The position numbers were made by a program, and so were the translations under genes. A stretch of DNA of 64,000 nt from Micromonospora sp. FIMYZ51. GTDB lineage: Bacteria; Actinomycetota; Actinomycetes; Mycobacteriales; Micromonosporaceae. Position 1 is the stretch's first letter; each line of letters begins with the position of its first letter. Positions 35,456 to 43,242 of this stretch are shown one piece after another. Under the pieces are notes generated by a model that ran no database searches, had not been told where the DNA came from, and saw only the letters and a program-made list of their open reading frames with translations. The DNA is taken from contig NZ_CP134706.1 of the NCBI RefSeq assembly GCF_038246755.1, positions 1,798,001 through 1,862,000 on the forward strand, in the 5' to 3' direction.

Positions 35456-35896
35456 TCAGCATTGGCGGCGCATAGGGGTGTGCGGGATGCCGTCCTCGAC
35501 GTACGCCGGGCCGCTGACCGTGAAGCCGTGCCGAGCGTAGAAGTCGACCAGATGCGACTGGGCCTCCAGGACGCAGGGCCGGTCGCCGATCTCGACCAGC
35601 GCCGCAGTCAGCAACCGACCGGCGTGCCCGGTGCCACGGGCGGCCGGCGCCACCACCACCCGCCCGATCCTGGCCACTCCGCCGGGGTTGGCCAGGATTC
35701 GCAGGTACGCCAGGGGAGCGCCGTCCAGCGCCAGCCAGAGATGCCGGGTGCCGGGCTCGACGTCGCGTCCGTCGAGTTCCGGGTACGCGCACTCCTGCTC
35801 GACCACGAACACGTCGACGCGCAGTCGCAGCAGGTCGTAGAGGGTGCGGGCGTCCAGGTCGGCGAAGGCGGCGATCCGCAGTTCCGGGCTCGGCAT
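35456..35896 (-). CDS. GNAT-family acetyltransferase, ElaA-like
   Basis: A 146-residue protein with the ElaA pattern: FADLDARTLYDLLRLRVDVFVVEQECAYPELDGRD at the N-terminus begins with LRLRVDVFVVEQECAYPELD, and the acetyl-CoA-binding strand-helix is IGRVVVAPAARGTGHAGRLL. The C-terminal segment FYARHGFTVSGPAYVEDGIPH is typical of the group. It would transfer an acetyl group to an amine; the substrate is unknown. ATG 35896 follows GGCGGG. It is transcribed in the same direction as the LPMO gene but separated by 210 bp with an operator. Confidence 0.88.
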   Translation of the reverse strand: MPSPELRIAAFADLDARTLYDLLRLRVDVFVVEQECAYPELDGRDVEPGTRHLWLALDGAPLAYLRILANPGGVARIGRVVVAPAARGTGHAGRLLTAALVEIGDRPCVLEAQSHLVDFYARHGFTVSGPAYVEDGIPHTPMRRQC

Positions 35897-35920
35897 CCCG
35901 CCAGGTTAGCCAGTGGTGGT

Positions 35921-36181
35921 CTAGGCCGGGCGGGCGCCGACGGCGTCGCGGATCTCGGCACCCTGCTCGGACTCGACGGCTCGGGCGCAGTGTCCGCAGC
36001 AGAAGAAGCGGCCGGAGACCTCCACGCCGTGCCCGACGATCCTGATCTGGCAGTGCTCACAGATCGGCGCCAGCTTGTGTACCGCGCACTCGAAGCAGTC
36101 GAAGGTGTGCACGTCGCCGCTGACCGTGCGTACCTCGAACGCCATCCAGTAGTCGTTGCCGCAGACCTCGCACGTCGCCAT
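35921..36181 (-). CDS. Small Cys-rich zinc-binding protein (prokaryotic metallothionein-like family)
   Basis: An 86-residue protein with ten Cys and several His. MATCEVCGNDYWMAFEV gives the first CxxC, then FDCFECAVH, CEHCQIRIVGHG and FFCCGHCARA. The pattern fits a treble-clef/zinc-ribbon protein of the type annotated as prokaryotic metallothionein in actinomycetes. It may store metal or act as a nucleic-acid- or protein-binding zinc finger. ATG 36181 is preceded by GAGGAGACGGGCC. The ATG at 36196 would only add MRRRA. Upstream, 190 bp separate it from the divergent CBM48-like gene. Confidence 0.8.
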   Translation of the reverse strand: MATCEVCGNDYWMAFEVRTVSGDVHTFDCFECAVHKLAPICEHCQIRIVGHGVEVSGRFFCCGHCARAVESEQGAEIRDAVGARPA

Positions 36182-36371
36182 GGCCCGTCTCCTCATGTCG
36201 GTGTCCCGCCCAGCGTGCGGCCCGCCATCGTCGGTGCCGGGCGGAAACCGGCCGGGTCACCCGGGCGGGGCGGCGTGTCGCGCCGGTGTGTCGGGCGTTG
36301 TACCGGATGACCTGGCCGGTGGCGGCGGCCCGGCCGCCGGTCCGTCGAGATCGCGAACCGGGAGGACGACA

Positions 36372-36647
36372 ATGATCAAGCGAAACCGGCTCTTCGGCAG
36401 CCAGACCCGGGTCACGTTCTGTCTTCCCCGGGACGCTCCACCCGGCACCGTCAGCGTGGTCGGCTCCTTCAACGGGTGGCAACCCGGTGAGCACGTGCTG
36501 GTGGCCCGCCGGGACGGCACCCGGACGGTGACCGTACGCCTTGGTCCCGGGCAGCACCGCTTCCGGTACCTGGCCACGGGCGGGCTGTGGTTCGACGACG
36601 AGTGCGCCGACCAGGTGGACGACCAGGGCGGCCTGCTGGTGCTGTGA
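36372..36647 (+). CDS. Stand-alone CBM48/isoamylase early-set domain protein
   Basis: A 91-residue protein that consists of little more than one Ig-like glycogen-binding domain: RVTFCLPRDAPPGTVSVVGSFNGWQPGEHVLV has the SVVGSFNGW signature of E-set/CBM48 domains, and RTVTVRLGPGQHRFRYLATG continues with the YRF/W strand. No catalytic domain is attached. It could bind alpha-glucan or act as an adaptor, as in AMPK-beta-type domains. GGAGGACGAC stands just before ATG 36372. Function is inferred only from fold. Confidence 0.8.
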   Translation: MIKRNRLFGSQTRVTFCLPRDAPPGTVSVVGSFNGWQPGEHVLVARRDGTRTVTVRLGPGQHRFRYLATGGLWFDDECADQVDDQGGLLVL

Positions 36648-36715
36648 CGCTCGCGGGCGGGCCTGCGTGGCCGTTGGCGAAGGCTGCCGGCCGCCAGGAG
36701 GGTCGTGCGCGGTCT

Positions 36716-36762
36716 GCCTTTATTGACAGCGGTCTTTACTGTTAACAATGTTTAAATTATGT
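36716..36762 (+). promoter_or_regulatory. AT-rich promoter region of the second LPMO gene
   Basis: TTGACA (36723-36728) is followed by an AT-rich run, CTTTACTGTTAACAATG then TTTAAATTATG, unusual in this genome. No -10 lies at an ideal 17 nt; TAAATT (36753-36758) is too far and TAACAA (36743-36748) is close. The GTTAAC palindrome (36741-36746) could be an operator half. Confidence 0.45.
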
Positions 36763-36806
36763 TGATGGCACCTCACCAGGCAACACGCCGCTAAGGAGCT
36801 GCCGTC

Positions 36807-37553
36807 ATGCGCCGAAGAATCACCCTTCCGCTGGTCGCGACGGGCGCCATGGTCTCCACCCTGGCCATCGCCACCCCGGTCCAGGCCCACGGCTACGTCT
36901 CGTCGCCGCCCAGCCGCCAGGCGCTCTGCGCCCAGAACCGGGTCCCCGACTGTGGGCAGATCAGATGGGAGCCGCAGAGCGTCGAAGGTCCCAAGGGACT
37001 GCGCAACTGCCACGCCAACATCGCGCACTTCGCCGTCCTCAACGACGACAACCGTGGCTGGCCCGCCACCTCGGTCGGCACCACGGTCACCTTCAGCTGG
37101 GTCAACACCGCCCAGCACGCCACCCGCGACTGGGAGTACTTCATCGGCAACAACCGGGTGGCGGTCTTCTCCGGCGGCGGGCGTCAGCCCGGCCCCAGCG
37201 TCTCGCACACGATCAACCTGTCCGGCTACTCCGGACGGCAGAAGGTGCTGGCCGTCTGGAACATCGCCGACACCGCAAACGCGTTCTACTCCTGCGTCGA
37301 CCTCCAGATCGGCGGCGGAGGTGGCAACCCGCCGCCCAGCCCGAGCCCGACCAACCCGCCGCCCCCGTCGCCCACCCCGACGGTCGGCCCGACCAGCACC
37401 CCGCCGACCGGCGGCACCTGGACGGCCGGTCGCGCGTACGCCGTCGGGGACCAGGTCACCTACGGTGGGCGGACGTACCGCTGCCGGCAGGCGCACACCG
37501 CCATCGCCGGCTGGGAACCGCCGAACGTACCGGCGCTGTGGAGTCTGGTCTGA
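36807..37553 (+). CDS. Secreted AA10 lytic polysaccharide monooxygenase (chitin-binding protein) with CBM5/12
   Basis: A 248-residue exported protein. The signal peptide (1-27) is cut before His28 (QA/HGYVSSPPSRQALC), the N-terminal copper ligand. The second ligand His is in WVNTAQHATRDWEYF. The catalytic domain ends near residue 172; a Pro/Ser/Thr linker (NPPPSPSPTNPPPP) connects to a small C-terminal CBM5/12 with TWTAGRAYAVGDQVTYGGRTYRC and AIAGWEPPNVPALW. The chitin-type module suggests chitin as the main substrate. AAGGAG lies 7 nt before ATG 36807. It ends at a strong terminator. Confidence 0.95.
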   Translation: MRRRITLPLVATGAMVSTLAIATPVQAHGYVSSPPSRQALCAQNRVPDCGQIRWEPQSVEGPKGLRNCHANIAHFAVLNDDNRGWPATSVGTTVTFSWVNTAQHATRDWEYFIGNNRVAVFSGGGRQPGPSVSHTINLSGYSGRQKVLAVWNIADTANAFYSCVDLQIGGGGGNPPPSPSPTNPPPPSPTPTVGPTSTPPTGGTWTAGRAYAVGDQVTYGGRTYRCRQAHTAIAGWEPPNVPALWSLV

Positions 37554-37558
37554 CCAGC

Positions 37559-37591
37559 GGGAGGTGCGGCCGGGCCCCGGCCGCACCTCCC
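37559..37591. terminator. Near-perfect palindromic terminator between LPMO and msrB
   Basis: GGGAGGTGCGGCCGGG (37559-37574) pairs with 37576-37591 with almost no loop. It lies between converging genes 6 bp after the LPMO stop. Confidence 0.8.
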
Positions 37592-37619
37592 AGCGGCAGT
37601 TCGGGTGCGGCCCGGGCGG

Positions 37620-38030
37620 TCAGGCGGTGCCCGGGTCCAGCCGGATGGAGAGCGAGTTCACGCAGTGCCTGGTGTTCTTCGGGGTGAAGCCCTCGCCCCG
37701 GAAGACGTGCCCGAGGTGGCTGTCGCAGCGGGCGCAGCGGATCTCGGTGCGGCGCATGCCGAGGCTGTTGTCCTCGATCTCCTTGATCGCACCGGGGATG
37801 GCGTCGTCAAAGCTCGGCCAGCCGCAGTGCGAGTCGAACTTGGTGTCACTCGGGTAAAGCTGGGCACCGCAGGCCCGGCACCGGTACATGCCGGGGGTCT
37901 TGGTGTCGACGTACTCGCCGGTCCACGCTGGCTCGGTGCCGTGCTCACGCAGCACCCGGAACTCGTCGGGGCTGAGCCGGACCCGCCACTCGTCCTCGGT
38001 GCGGGGCAGTTCGCTGTCGGGAAGACTCAC
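37620..38030 (-). CDS. msrB: Peptide-methionine (R)-S-oxide reductase
   Basis: A 136-residue repair enzyme that reduces methionine-R-sulfoxide in proteins. Two CxxC zinc pairs (YRCRACGAQLY and IRCARCDSHLGHVF), the HCGWPSF block and the catalytic Cys in RHCVNSLSI are all present. GTG 38030 gives VSLPDSELPRTEDEWR, the normal N-terminus. The longer frame from ATG 38066 adds 12 unusual residues and leaves almost no promoter space to the divergent gene at 38078. It has no Shine-Dalgarno at 38030 and may be leaderless. Confidence 0.95.
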   Translation of the reverse strand: MSLPDSELPRTEDEWRVRLSPDEFRVLREHGTEPAWTGEYVDTKTPGMYRCRACGAQLYPSDTKFDSHCGWPSFDDAIPGAIKEIEDNSLGMRRTEIRCARCDSHLGHVFRGEGFTPKNTRHCVNSLSIRLDPGTA

Positions 38031-38077
38031 GTGCCAACGGTACGTCGAACGTCGGAGCCATCGCATATGGTCGCGAA

Positions 38078-39103
38078 ATGGCAGGCACGAAGGCTCCGGC
38101 CGAGGAGATCGAGGTCGCCGGGCACACCGTACGGTTGTCCAGCCCGGACCGGGTGATCTTTCCGCAACGCGGCTTCACCAAGGCCGACGTTTTCCACTAC
38201 TACCTGGGCGTGGGCGACGGCATCATGCGCGCCCTGCGCGACCGGCCGACGACCCTGCAACGCTTCCCCGACGGCATCGAGGGGGAGATGTTCTTCCAGA
38301 AGCGGGTGCCGACGCGCGGAGTGCCGCCCTGGGTGCGTACCGCCGAGATCAGCTTCCCCAGCGGGCGCAAGGCCGCGGAGCTCTGCCCGGCGGACCTGGC
38401 CCACGTCGCCTGGGCCGCGCAGATGGGCACCGTCGTGTTCCACCCGTGGCCGGTGCGCGCCGCCGAAGTCGACCAGCCGGACGAACTGCGGGTCGACCTC
38501 GATCCGCAGCCCGGCACCGACTTCGCCCACGCGGCGACCGCCGCCGCCGAGCTGCGCGCCATCCTCGACGAGCTGGGCGTGGCCGGCTGGCCGAAGACCT
38601 CCGGCGGCCGGGGCGTGCACGTCTACCTGCGCATCCAGCCGCGCTGGACGTTCGTCGAGGTGCGCCGGGCCACCATCGCGCTGGCCCGGGAGCTGGCCCG
38701 CCGCCGCCCCGACCTGGTCACCACCGCCTGGTGGAAGGAGGAACGCGGCGAGCGGGTGTTCGTGGACTACAACCAGATGGCCCGGGACCGGACGATCGCC
38801 TGCGCGTACTCGCTGCGGGCGAACGCGCGGGCCACCGTCTCCACCCCGGTCAGCTGGGACGAGTTGGCCGACGTCGACCCGGACGACTTCGACCTGCGCA
38901 GCGTGCCGCAACTGTTGAGCGAGCGGGGCGACCCGCACGCCGGCATCGACGACGCCGGGTGGGACATCACCCCGCTGCTGGAGTGGGCGGAGCGGGACGC
39001 CGCCGCTGGCGAGGGCGACCTGCCCTACCCGCCCGACCACCCGAAGATGCCCGGCGAACCGAAGCGGGTCCAACCCTCCAAGGACCGCGACCGCCCCCGC
39101 TGA
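38078..39103 (+). CDS. ligD: LigD-type DNA polymerase domain protein (non-homologous end joining primase-polymerase)
   Basis: A 341-residue stand-alone PolDom protein. The catalytic carboxylates are in LRVDLDPQPGTDF, the His motif in TSGGRGVHVYLRIQP, and the VPPWVRTAEISFPSGR and DYNQMARDRTIACAYSLRA blocks are diagnostic. Such proteins fill and ligate-prep broken ends with Ku and a ligase. ATG 38078 starts MAGTKAPAEEIEVAGH. It is divergent from msrB. An ATP-dependent ligase gene lies 8.5 kb away, but Ku is not in the window, so the NHEJ set is split. Confidence 0.93.
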   Translation: MAGTKAPAEEIEVAGHTVRLSSPDRVIFPQRGFTKADVFHYYLGVGDGIMRALRDRPTTLQRFPDGIEGEMFFQKRVPTRGVPPWVRTAEISFPSGRKAAELCPADLAHVAWAAQMGTVVFHPWPVRAAEVDQPDELRVDLDPQPGTDFAHAATAAAELRAILDELGVAGWPKTSGGRGVHVYLRIQPRWTFVEVRRATIALARELARRRPDLVTTAWWKEERGERVFVDYNQMARDRTIACAYSLRANARATVSTPVSWDELADVDPDDFDLRSVPQLLSERGDPHAGIDDAGWDITPLLEWAERDAAAGEGDLPYPPDHPKMPGEPKRVQPSKDRDRPR

Positions 39104-39209
39104 CCCCTCGCCCGCGCCGCCGCATCGTTCACCGCGTTCAGTTGAGCCGCCGCACCGGTCAGGCGCGGTCGTACGGGCGCGAGCGCGGGCGGCGTTGCGA
39201 CGACCGGGG

Positions 39210-39662
39210 TCAGAGACCGAGCTTCATGCCCTCGTGGCTGGCGACGAAGCCCAGGCCGAGGTAAAAGCGGTGGGCGTCGTGTCGGCTCTTGTCGGTGGTG
39301 AGCTGCACCAGCCCGCAACCACGCTGCCGGGCCTGATCGATCGCCCAGGTCATCATCAGCCGACCCAGGCCACGGCCCCGGTTATCCGAGCGGACCCGGA
39401 CCGCTTCGATCAGCTGGCGCTCGGTGCCGTGTCGCCCGAGCCCGGGGATGTAGGTGAGCTGCATGCAGCCGACCACCTCGCCGCCGGCTTCGGCGACGAC
39501 GAGCTGGTTACGCGGGTCGGCGGTGATGTCGGCGAACGCCTTCTCGTAGGTGGCGTCGACCTCGCCGACGTCCCGGGTACGTCCCAGCATGTCGTCGGCG
39601 AGCAGGTCGAGCACGGCGGGCAGGTCGGCCCGGACCGCCTCACGGAAGATCACGTCGCTCAT
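39210..39662 (-). CDS. GNAT-family N-acetyltransferase
   Basis: A 150-residue single-domain GNAT protein. IFREAVRADLPAVLDLLADD opens the fold. The acetyl-CoA pyrophosphate loop is IEAVRVRSDNRGRGLGRLMM, and the C-terminal half ends in SRHDAHRFYLGLGFVASHEG, which is typical. Substrate unknown. ATG 39662 lies in TCATCCCGCGAG without a strong ribosome binding site. It converges with the LigD polymerase gene across 106 bp that hold nothing recognisable. Confidence 0.9.
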   Translation of the reverse strand: MSDVIFREAVRADLPAVLDLLADDMLGRTRDVGEVDATYEKAFADITADPRNQLVVAEAGGEVVGCMQLTYIPGLGRHGTERQLIEAVRVRSDNRGRGLGRLMMTWAIDQARQRGCGLVQLTTDKSRHDAHRFYLGLGFVASHEGMKLGL

Positions 39663-39703
39663 CCCGCGAGAATCGCATACCCGCGGCGACCGATTTCTGG
39701 CAG

Positions 39704-39745
39704 CCCGAAAGGGCCGACCCCGGACGTGGGGTCGGCCCTTTCGGG
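39704..39745 (-). terminator. Strong terminator of the C39-like peptidase gene
   Basis: An 18-bp perfect arm (39704-39721, CCCGAAAGGGCCGACCCC) pairs with 39728-39745 around a 6-nt loop. It follows the stop at 39764 on the minus strand. The second paralog has a similar AAGGGCCGACCC hairpin at 44096-44126. Confidence 0.8.
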
Positions 39746-39763
39746 TGTTCGGTTGTCGGATCG

Positions 39764-40420
39764 TCAGCTGGTGGCGGAGTAGCCGCGGGTGGCGATCCAG
39801 GTGGCGAGGGTGTCGATGTCCATCTGGTACGAAGCCTGAGCCGGGTCGGCGGAGTCGGCGATGGTCACGGTCTCACCCTCGTCGTCGTAGCCGGTGACGC
39901 TGATGTAGTGCCCACCCTCGAAGCTGTGCGCGACGCCATCGGTGTCGGTGGCGGTGCCGGCGATGTTGGCGACCACGGCACGACCGTCATCGACGGTACG
40001 CACGATGTCCTCGCGCAGCTTGTCAGCCTGCTTCTCGGCGGCCTTGGCGTCGCGGATCTCCACCGACTTGTAGACGTCCTTGCCGGTCTCCTTGTTCAGC
40101 ACCGGCGTGATGTCGTTGATGGAGTCGGTACCGGCCTCGGTGGTACCCATCCGCTTGGCCATGTCGTACACGTCGATGTTCTTGCCCTGCACGCTCAGCG
40201 CGTTACGGGCGGCGGCCGGGCCGCAGAAGTAGAAGTTGGGCTGGGCCTCGTAGCGCACGTCGAGCTGGCGCTCGCCGTTGGGCTTGCGGTCGGTCTGCAC
40301 CTGGGCGGCAGCCGGCGTGGGGGCGGCGTTGGCGGCGACGGCGGGGCCGGCGATGCCACCAGCGGTGGCGGCGGCAGCGGCGAAGGTCAGAGCGGTCTTG
40401 CGCAGGATGGTGGTACGCAT
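39764..40420 (-). CDS. Secreted C39-like (papain-fold) cysteine peptidase family protein
   Basis: A 218-residue exported protein. The signal peptide (1-~31) has TILRKTALTFAAAAATAGG. The mature part begins near DRKPNGERQLDVRYEAQ. The active-site pattern of C39-like peptidases is visible: Cys in FYFCGPAAARNALSVQG, His in FEGGHYISVTGY and Asp in TIADSADP. It is likely a small secreted cysteine peptidase or a peptidase-derived binding protein; there is no ABC partner. ATG 40420 has GGAAGG 12 nt upstream. The paralog at 44143-44802 is about 75% identical by eye and shares its promoter. Confidence 0.85.
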   Translation of the reverse strand: MRTTILRKTALTFAAAAATAGGIAGPAVAANAAPTPAAAQVQTDRKPNGERQLDVRYEAQPNFYFCGPAAARNALSVQGKNIDVYDMAKRMGTTEAGTDSINDITPVLNKETGKDVYKSVEIRDAKAAEKQADKLREDIVRTVDDGRAVVANIAGTATDTDGVAHSFEGGHYISVTGYDDEGETVTIADSADPAQASYQMDIDTLATWIATRGYSATS

Positions 40421-40620
40421 GATTGAGTCACACCTTCCGTTCGGGGGTACGCAGCAGGAATCAACCCGGTTCGGGGCTCGCAGTGCTGCGGGGGGAAAGA
40501 GGAACGCCCGGCGGGGGGTGCTCGGGCGTCCGAGAGATGTAACGATCCCGGTCGGCCCCACATTCCAGGGGGTGCCGGGAGGTTGCGTGGCGGGGCGGGG
40601 GAGGCCCTCGCGGTATGCCA

Positions 40621-40655
40621 TGTACAACGACCCGCGGCCCGGCCGCATTCCGCCG
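40621..40655 (-). promoter_or_regulatory. ECF-type promoter GGAAT-N16-TCGTT of the first C39-like gene
   Basis: On the minus strand CGGCGGAATG is followed after a fixed gap by GTCGTTGTACA. GGAAT and TCGTT are 16 nt apart, as in sigma-E-type ECF promoters. The same two blocks at the same distance stand upstream of the paralog (45023-45057), while the gap sequence differs. About 200 bp of leader remain before the ATG. Confidence 0.6.
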
Positions 40656-40773
40656 TCGGCCGATCGGGCCACCCCGCAAACGGCAACATAACGGACATTC
40701 GGGTTCGTTGCAGGATGAAATCCTTGGGCCCCGCCCTGGTCGGTCGCTTGCCGAAGGTGATCACAATGCTCGC

Positions 40774-42411
40774 ATGACGGGTATGCGCCAGGCTGCGCCG
40801 ACTGCGATGCTGGTTCTGATCATGGCCACGGGCTGCACCGAGGCGGGCCCGGCCGAGTTACCCGCCCGGGCGGCGCAGGTGCCGGCCGAGGTGCAGGGGC
40901 TCGGTCCGGCGGTGCTCGCAGTACCGGTGGCGGACGATCGTCGTAGTGACCTGATCGGGCTGCTCGCGCTGGAACGGTTCGGCGACGATCTCGCCGGCCT
41001 GACGCCCACCCGGCGGCACGCCGAGGTCGCCCTCGGGGATCCCCGTTTCCCGACCGTCGCCCGAGGTCTGGGTGACGATCGCCGGGACGCCGTGCTCGTC
41101 GACGGTCGGCTGCGCGACGTCACGCTGCCCGATGGCGCGTACGCCCGGCAGGCCCTGGGTGTCGACGCCACGCTGTCGATCACGGCATCCCGATGCCTCA
41201 CCGTGACCGGCGAGGGCGCGATCGGGCAACCGGCGGTCGAGGCATCCTGCGAGATCGCCGAACGGGGCGGGGTGATCTGGCAGGACCGGCAGGGCGGCCG
41301 GTACGGCGGGATCGATCTGGCGTCCGGAGCGGCGAGCCCGGCCATCGAGCTGCCGTCGTATCCGATCGCCGCCACACCCGACGGTCGCTACCTCGCGGCG
41401 CTCACCCGTCAGCGGCCTCGGCAACTCGTCATCGGGGACACCAGGACCGGCCAGTCACGGCCCACCACGGTGACGGTCGGCGGGACGGACGTCCCCGGGG
41501 TCTTCACCAGCGGCGGATTCGCGCTGCTACGCCAGACCGTTCCCGGCACCCGCCGGATCAGTCTGGTCACCCCGAAGGGGGATGTACGTGACCTGCTCTC
41601 CCCGGTCGGTGAGGTCGCCTTCGCCCCGAACGGGCGGCGCGCCATCGTGGTGGACACCCGCACCGGCAAGGGCCGGCTCTCCGTACTCGACCTGAAGTCG
41701 GGCGCGGTCACCCCGGTGGTCGGCGACGGCGCCGACCAGGGCGGCGAGCAGCCCGCTCGGCCGGCGGAACTGCCGCCGGTGACCGGCCCCGTCACCGCGA
41801 CGGTTTCCGGCGACACCGCCCTGGTCGTCGAGCTGGCGGCCCGGCCGGACACCGGCCACCGGGCGCCCCGCCCCAGCCGCGCCTGGTCGGTACGACTCTC
41901 CACCGCGACCGCGACCTCCCACCCGAACACGCCGCAGGCATCGGCGGTGACGGTGCTGACGTCCGATACCCCGCCGACCAGCCCGGCCGCGGTGACAGCG
42001 CTGTCGTTCCAACCAGGCGGTGAAACCCTGACCCTCAGCCCGGACGGTACGGTCACCAGCGCCCCGCCCGGAGCCACCCCCCGGGAAACGCTCGGTCCCG
42101 GCGCGGTGCTGCACACCCTGGTCGACGCGAACGGGAGCGCGCGGGCGGATCGGCTGCTGGTGACCGACAGTTCCGGCGGCCGGATCGAGGTCCCCACCGG
42201 CGCCGGCCCGGACCAGCGGGTATCCAATGTGATCCGCACCCCGGACCAGGAACACCTGCTGATCTCGCTGCGGTCGACCAGAGGCCGGTCACAGCCAGGA
42301 GACCTCGACGTCGTGGTGGTCGCCCGACGGGACGGCACCGGCGAACCCGTCGTGGTCTACCAAGGGGCCGTGCTGACCAGCCTCGGCATCGTTCCCACGA
42401 GCAACAGCTGA
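40774..42411 (+). CDS. Lipoprotein with WD40/TolB-like beta-propeller, unknown function
   Basis: A 545-residue lipoprotein. The signal peptide ends in LVLIMATGC (lipobox Cys about residue 21). Later repeats look like propeller blades: ATPDGRYLAALTRQRPRQLVIGD, FAPNGRRAIVVDTRTGKGRLSVLD and TPDQEHLLISLRSTRG. It should sit on the outer face of the membrane. No catalytic motif is visible. ATG 40774 starts MTGMRQAAPTAML; a far longer frame upstream runs across the C39 promoter and is ignored. The 353-bp gap before it contains the ECF-type promoter and otherwise nothing noted. Confidence 0.8.
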   Translation: MTGMRQAAPTAMLVLIMATGCTEAGPAELPARAAQVPAEVQGLGPAVLAVPVADDRRSDLIGLLALERFGDDLAGLTPTRRHAEVALGDPRFPTVARGLGDDRRDAVLVDGRLRDVTLPDGAYARQALGVDATLSITASRCLTVTGEGAIGQPAVEASCEIAERGGVIWQDRQGGRYGGIDLASGAASPAIELPSYPIAATPDGRYLAALTRQRPRQLVIGDTRTGQSRPTTVTVGGTDVPGVFTSGGFALLRQTVPGTRRISLVTPKGDVRDLLSPVGEVAFAPNGRRAIVVDTRTGKGRLSVLDLKSGAVTPVVGDGADQGGEQPARPAELPPVTGPVTATVSGDTALVVELAARPDTGHRAPRPSRAWSVRLSTATATSHPNTPQASAVTVLTSDTPPTSPAAVTALSFQPGGETLTLSPDGTVTSAPPGATPRETLGPGAVLHTLVDANGSARADRLLVTDSSGGRIEVPTGAGPDQRVSNVIRTPDQEHLLISLRSTRGRSQPGDLDVVVVARRDGTGEPVVVYQGAVLTSLGIVPTSNS

Positions 42412-42480
42412 CCTGCTGTCGACACCCGGGGACGTGCCTTCGGGATCGCGGAAACGTGCCTTCACGTTCGGCAGGTGGGA

Positions 42481-43209
42481 CTAGTGACAGTGGGACTGCT
42501 TCGCTGCCTGGACCGGCGTGACGTCCGGGCGGGACCACTGTGCCACCGGGCGCCCGTCCCTGCGCCACCAGCTGTAGGAGGCCGGATCCTGGGGCCAACC
42601 GTCGGGAGAGTCTTCCCATGCCTCCTGTCGGCCGTAGACCGTCATGTCGAGCAGCTTGAGCGAGCCCATGATCGCCTCGACGCCGCGGCCGGTCGTCTCG
42701 TAGGTCAGGAAGACTCGGTCTCCCCGACGGAGGTAACAGGCGATGGCGCCGCTTTCGGCGAAGGCGGGCTCCTCCACGCCGTACGTCGAATACCACGGAT
42801 GGGTGTAGCCCATGAACTCGCGGAACGGCGCCAGTTCCTCGTACGGACCCTCGCCGAAGACCGCGAACGCGATGCCGCGCGCCGCAAGGTAGATCGCGTC
42901 GTGGAAGTTCCAGATGCTGAGGGTGCAGCCTTCGCACTGCTCCTCGAACGGCTTGCCAAGATGCCACATGTGCTTGTAGACGACCAGTTGGTCGCGGCCC
43001 TGGAAGATGTCGGGCAGCGCGGTCGGGCCGTGCTCGCCGATGAGCTTGACGGGTGCGATCTCGGTCATCGGCAGGCGGCGACGGGCGGCGGCGATCGCGT
43101 CACCCTCCCGCGTGTGGGCCTTCTCCCGGACGAGCAGGGCGTTACGTTCCCGAAGCCAGGTGTCGCGATCGACAGTGGGAGGCGTCGGTCGAGTGTCCAT
43201 GTTCTGCAT
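42481..43209 (-). CDS. DUF899-family thioredoxin-like protein
   Basis: A 242-residue protein with DUF899 hallmarks: TWLRERNALLVREKAHTREGD, LPDIFQGRDQLVVYKHMW, CEGCTLSIWNFHDA (a CxxC-like pair in a thioredoxin-like fold) and FLTYETTGRGVEAIMGSL. The SWWRRDG end is also typical. The function is unproven; members are described as putative dithiol-disulfide oxidoreductases. ATG 43209 and 43200 are both possible. It is divergent from an HxlR regulator, a pairing that often reflects direct control. Confidence 0.88.
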   Translation of the reverse strand: MQNMDTRPTPPTVDRDTWLRERNALLVREKAHTREGDAIAAARRRLPMTEIAPVKLIGEHGPTALPDIFQGRDQLVVYKHMWHLGKPFEEQCEGCTLSIWNFHDAIYLAARGIAFAVFGEGPYEELAPFREFMGYTHPWYSTYGVEEPAFAESGAIACYLRRGDRVFLTYETTGRGVEAIMGSLKLLDMTVYGRQEAWEDSPDGWPQDPASYSWWRRDGRPVAQWSRPDVTPVQAAKQSHCH

Positions 43210-43213
43210 CTTG

Positions 43214-43228
43214 CTATCTTAAACATAG
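43214..43228. promoter_or_regulatory. Possible HxlR operator, CTAT-N7-ATAG
   Basis: CTATCTTAAACATAG lies in the short AT-rich gap between the divergent DUF899 and HxlR genes. Its imperfect dyad fits a winged-helix dimer. It is a weak, compositional call. Confidence 0.4.
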
Positions 43229-43242
43229 CTGATGCTTTTTTG

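Noticed and set aside
35905..35921. DasR-type site (TGGTCTAG) upstream of the acetyltransferase gene
   Set aside because: Only half of the ACTGGTCTAGACCA consensus is present, and the TAG on the other side is part of coding/stop sequence. Chance is the simpler explanation.
42475..43242. Upstream part of the 501-residue frame that contains the HxlR gene
   Set aside because: It is antisense to the DUF899 gene. The HxlR domain begins only at about 43261.
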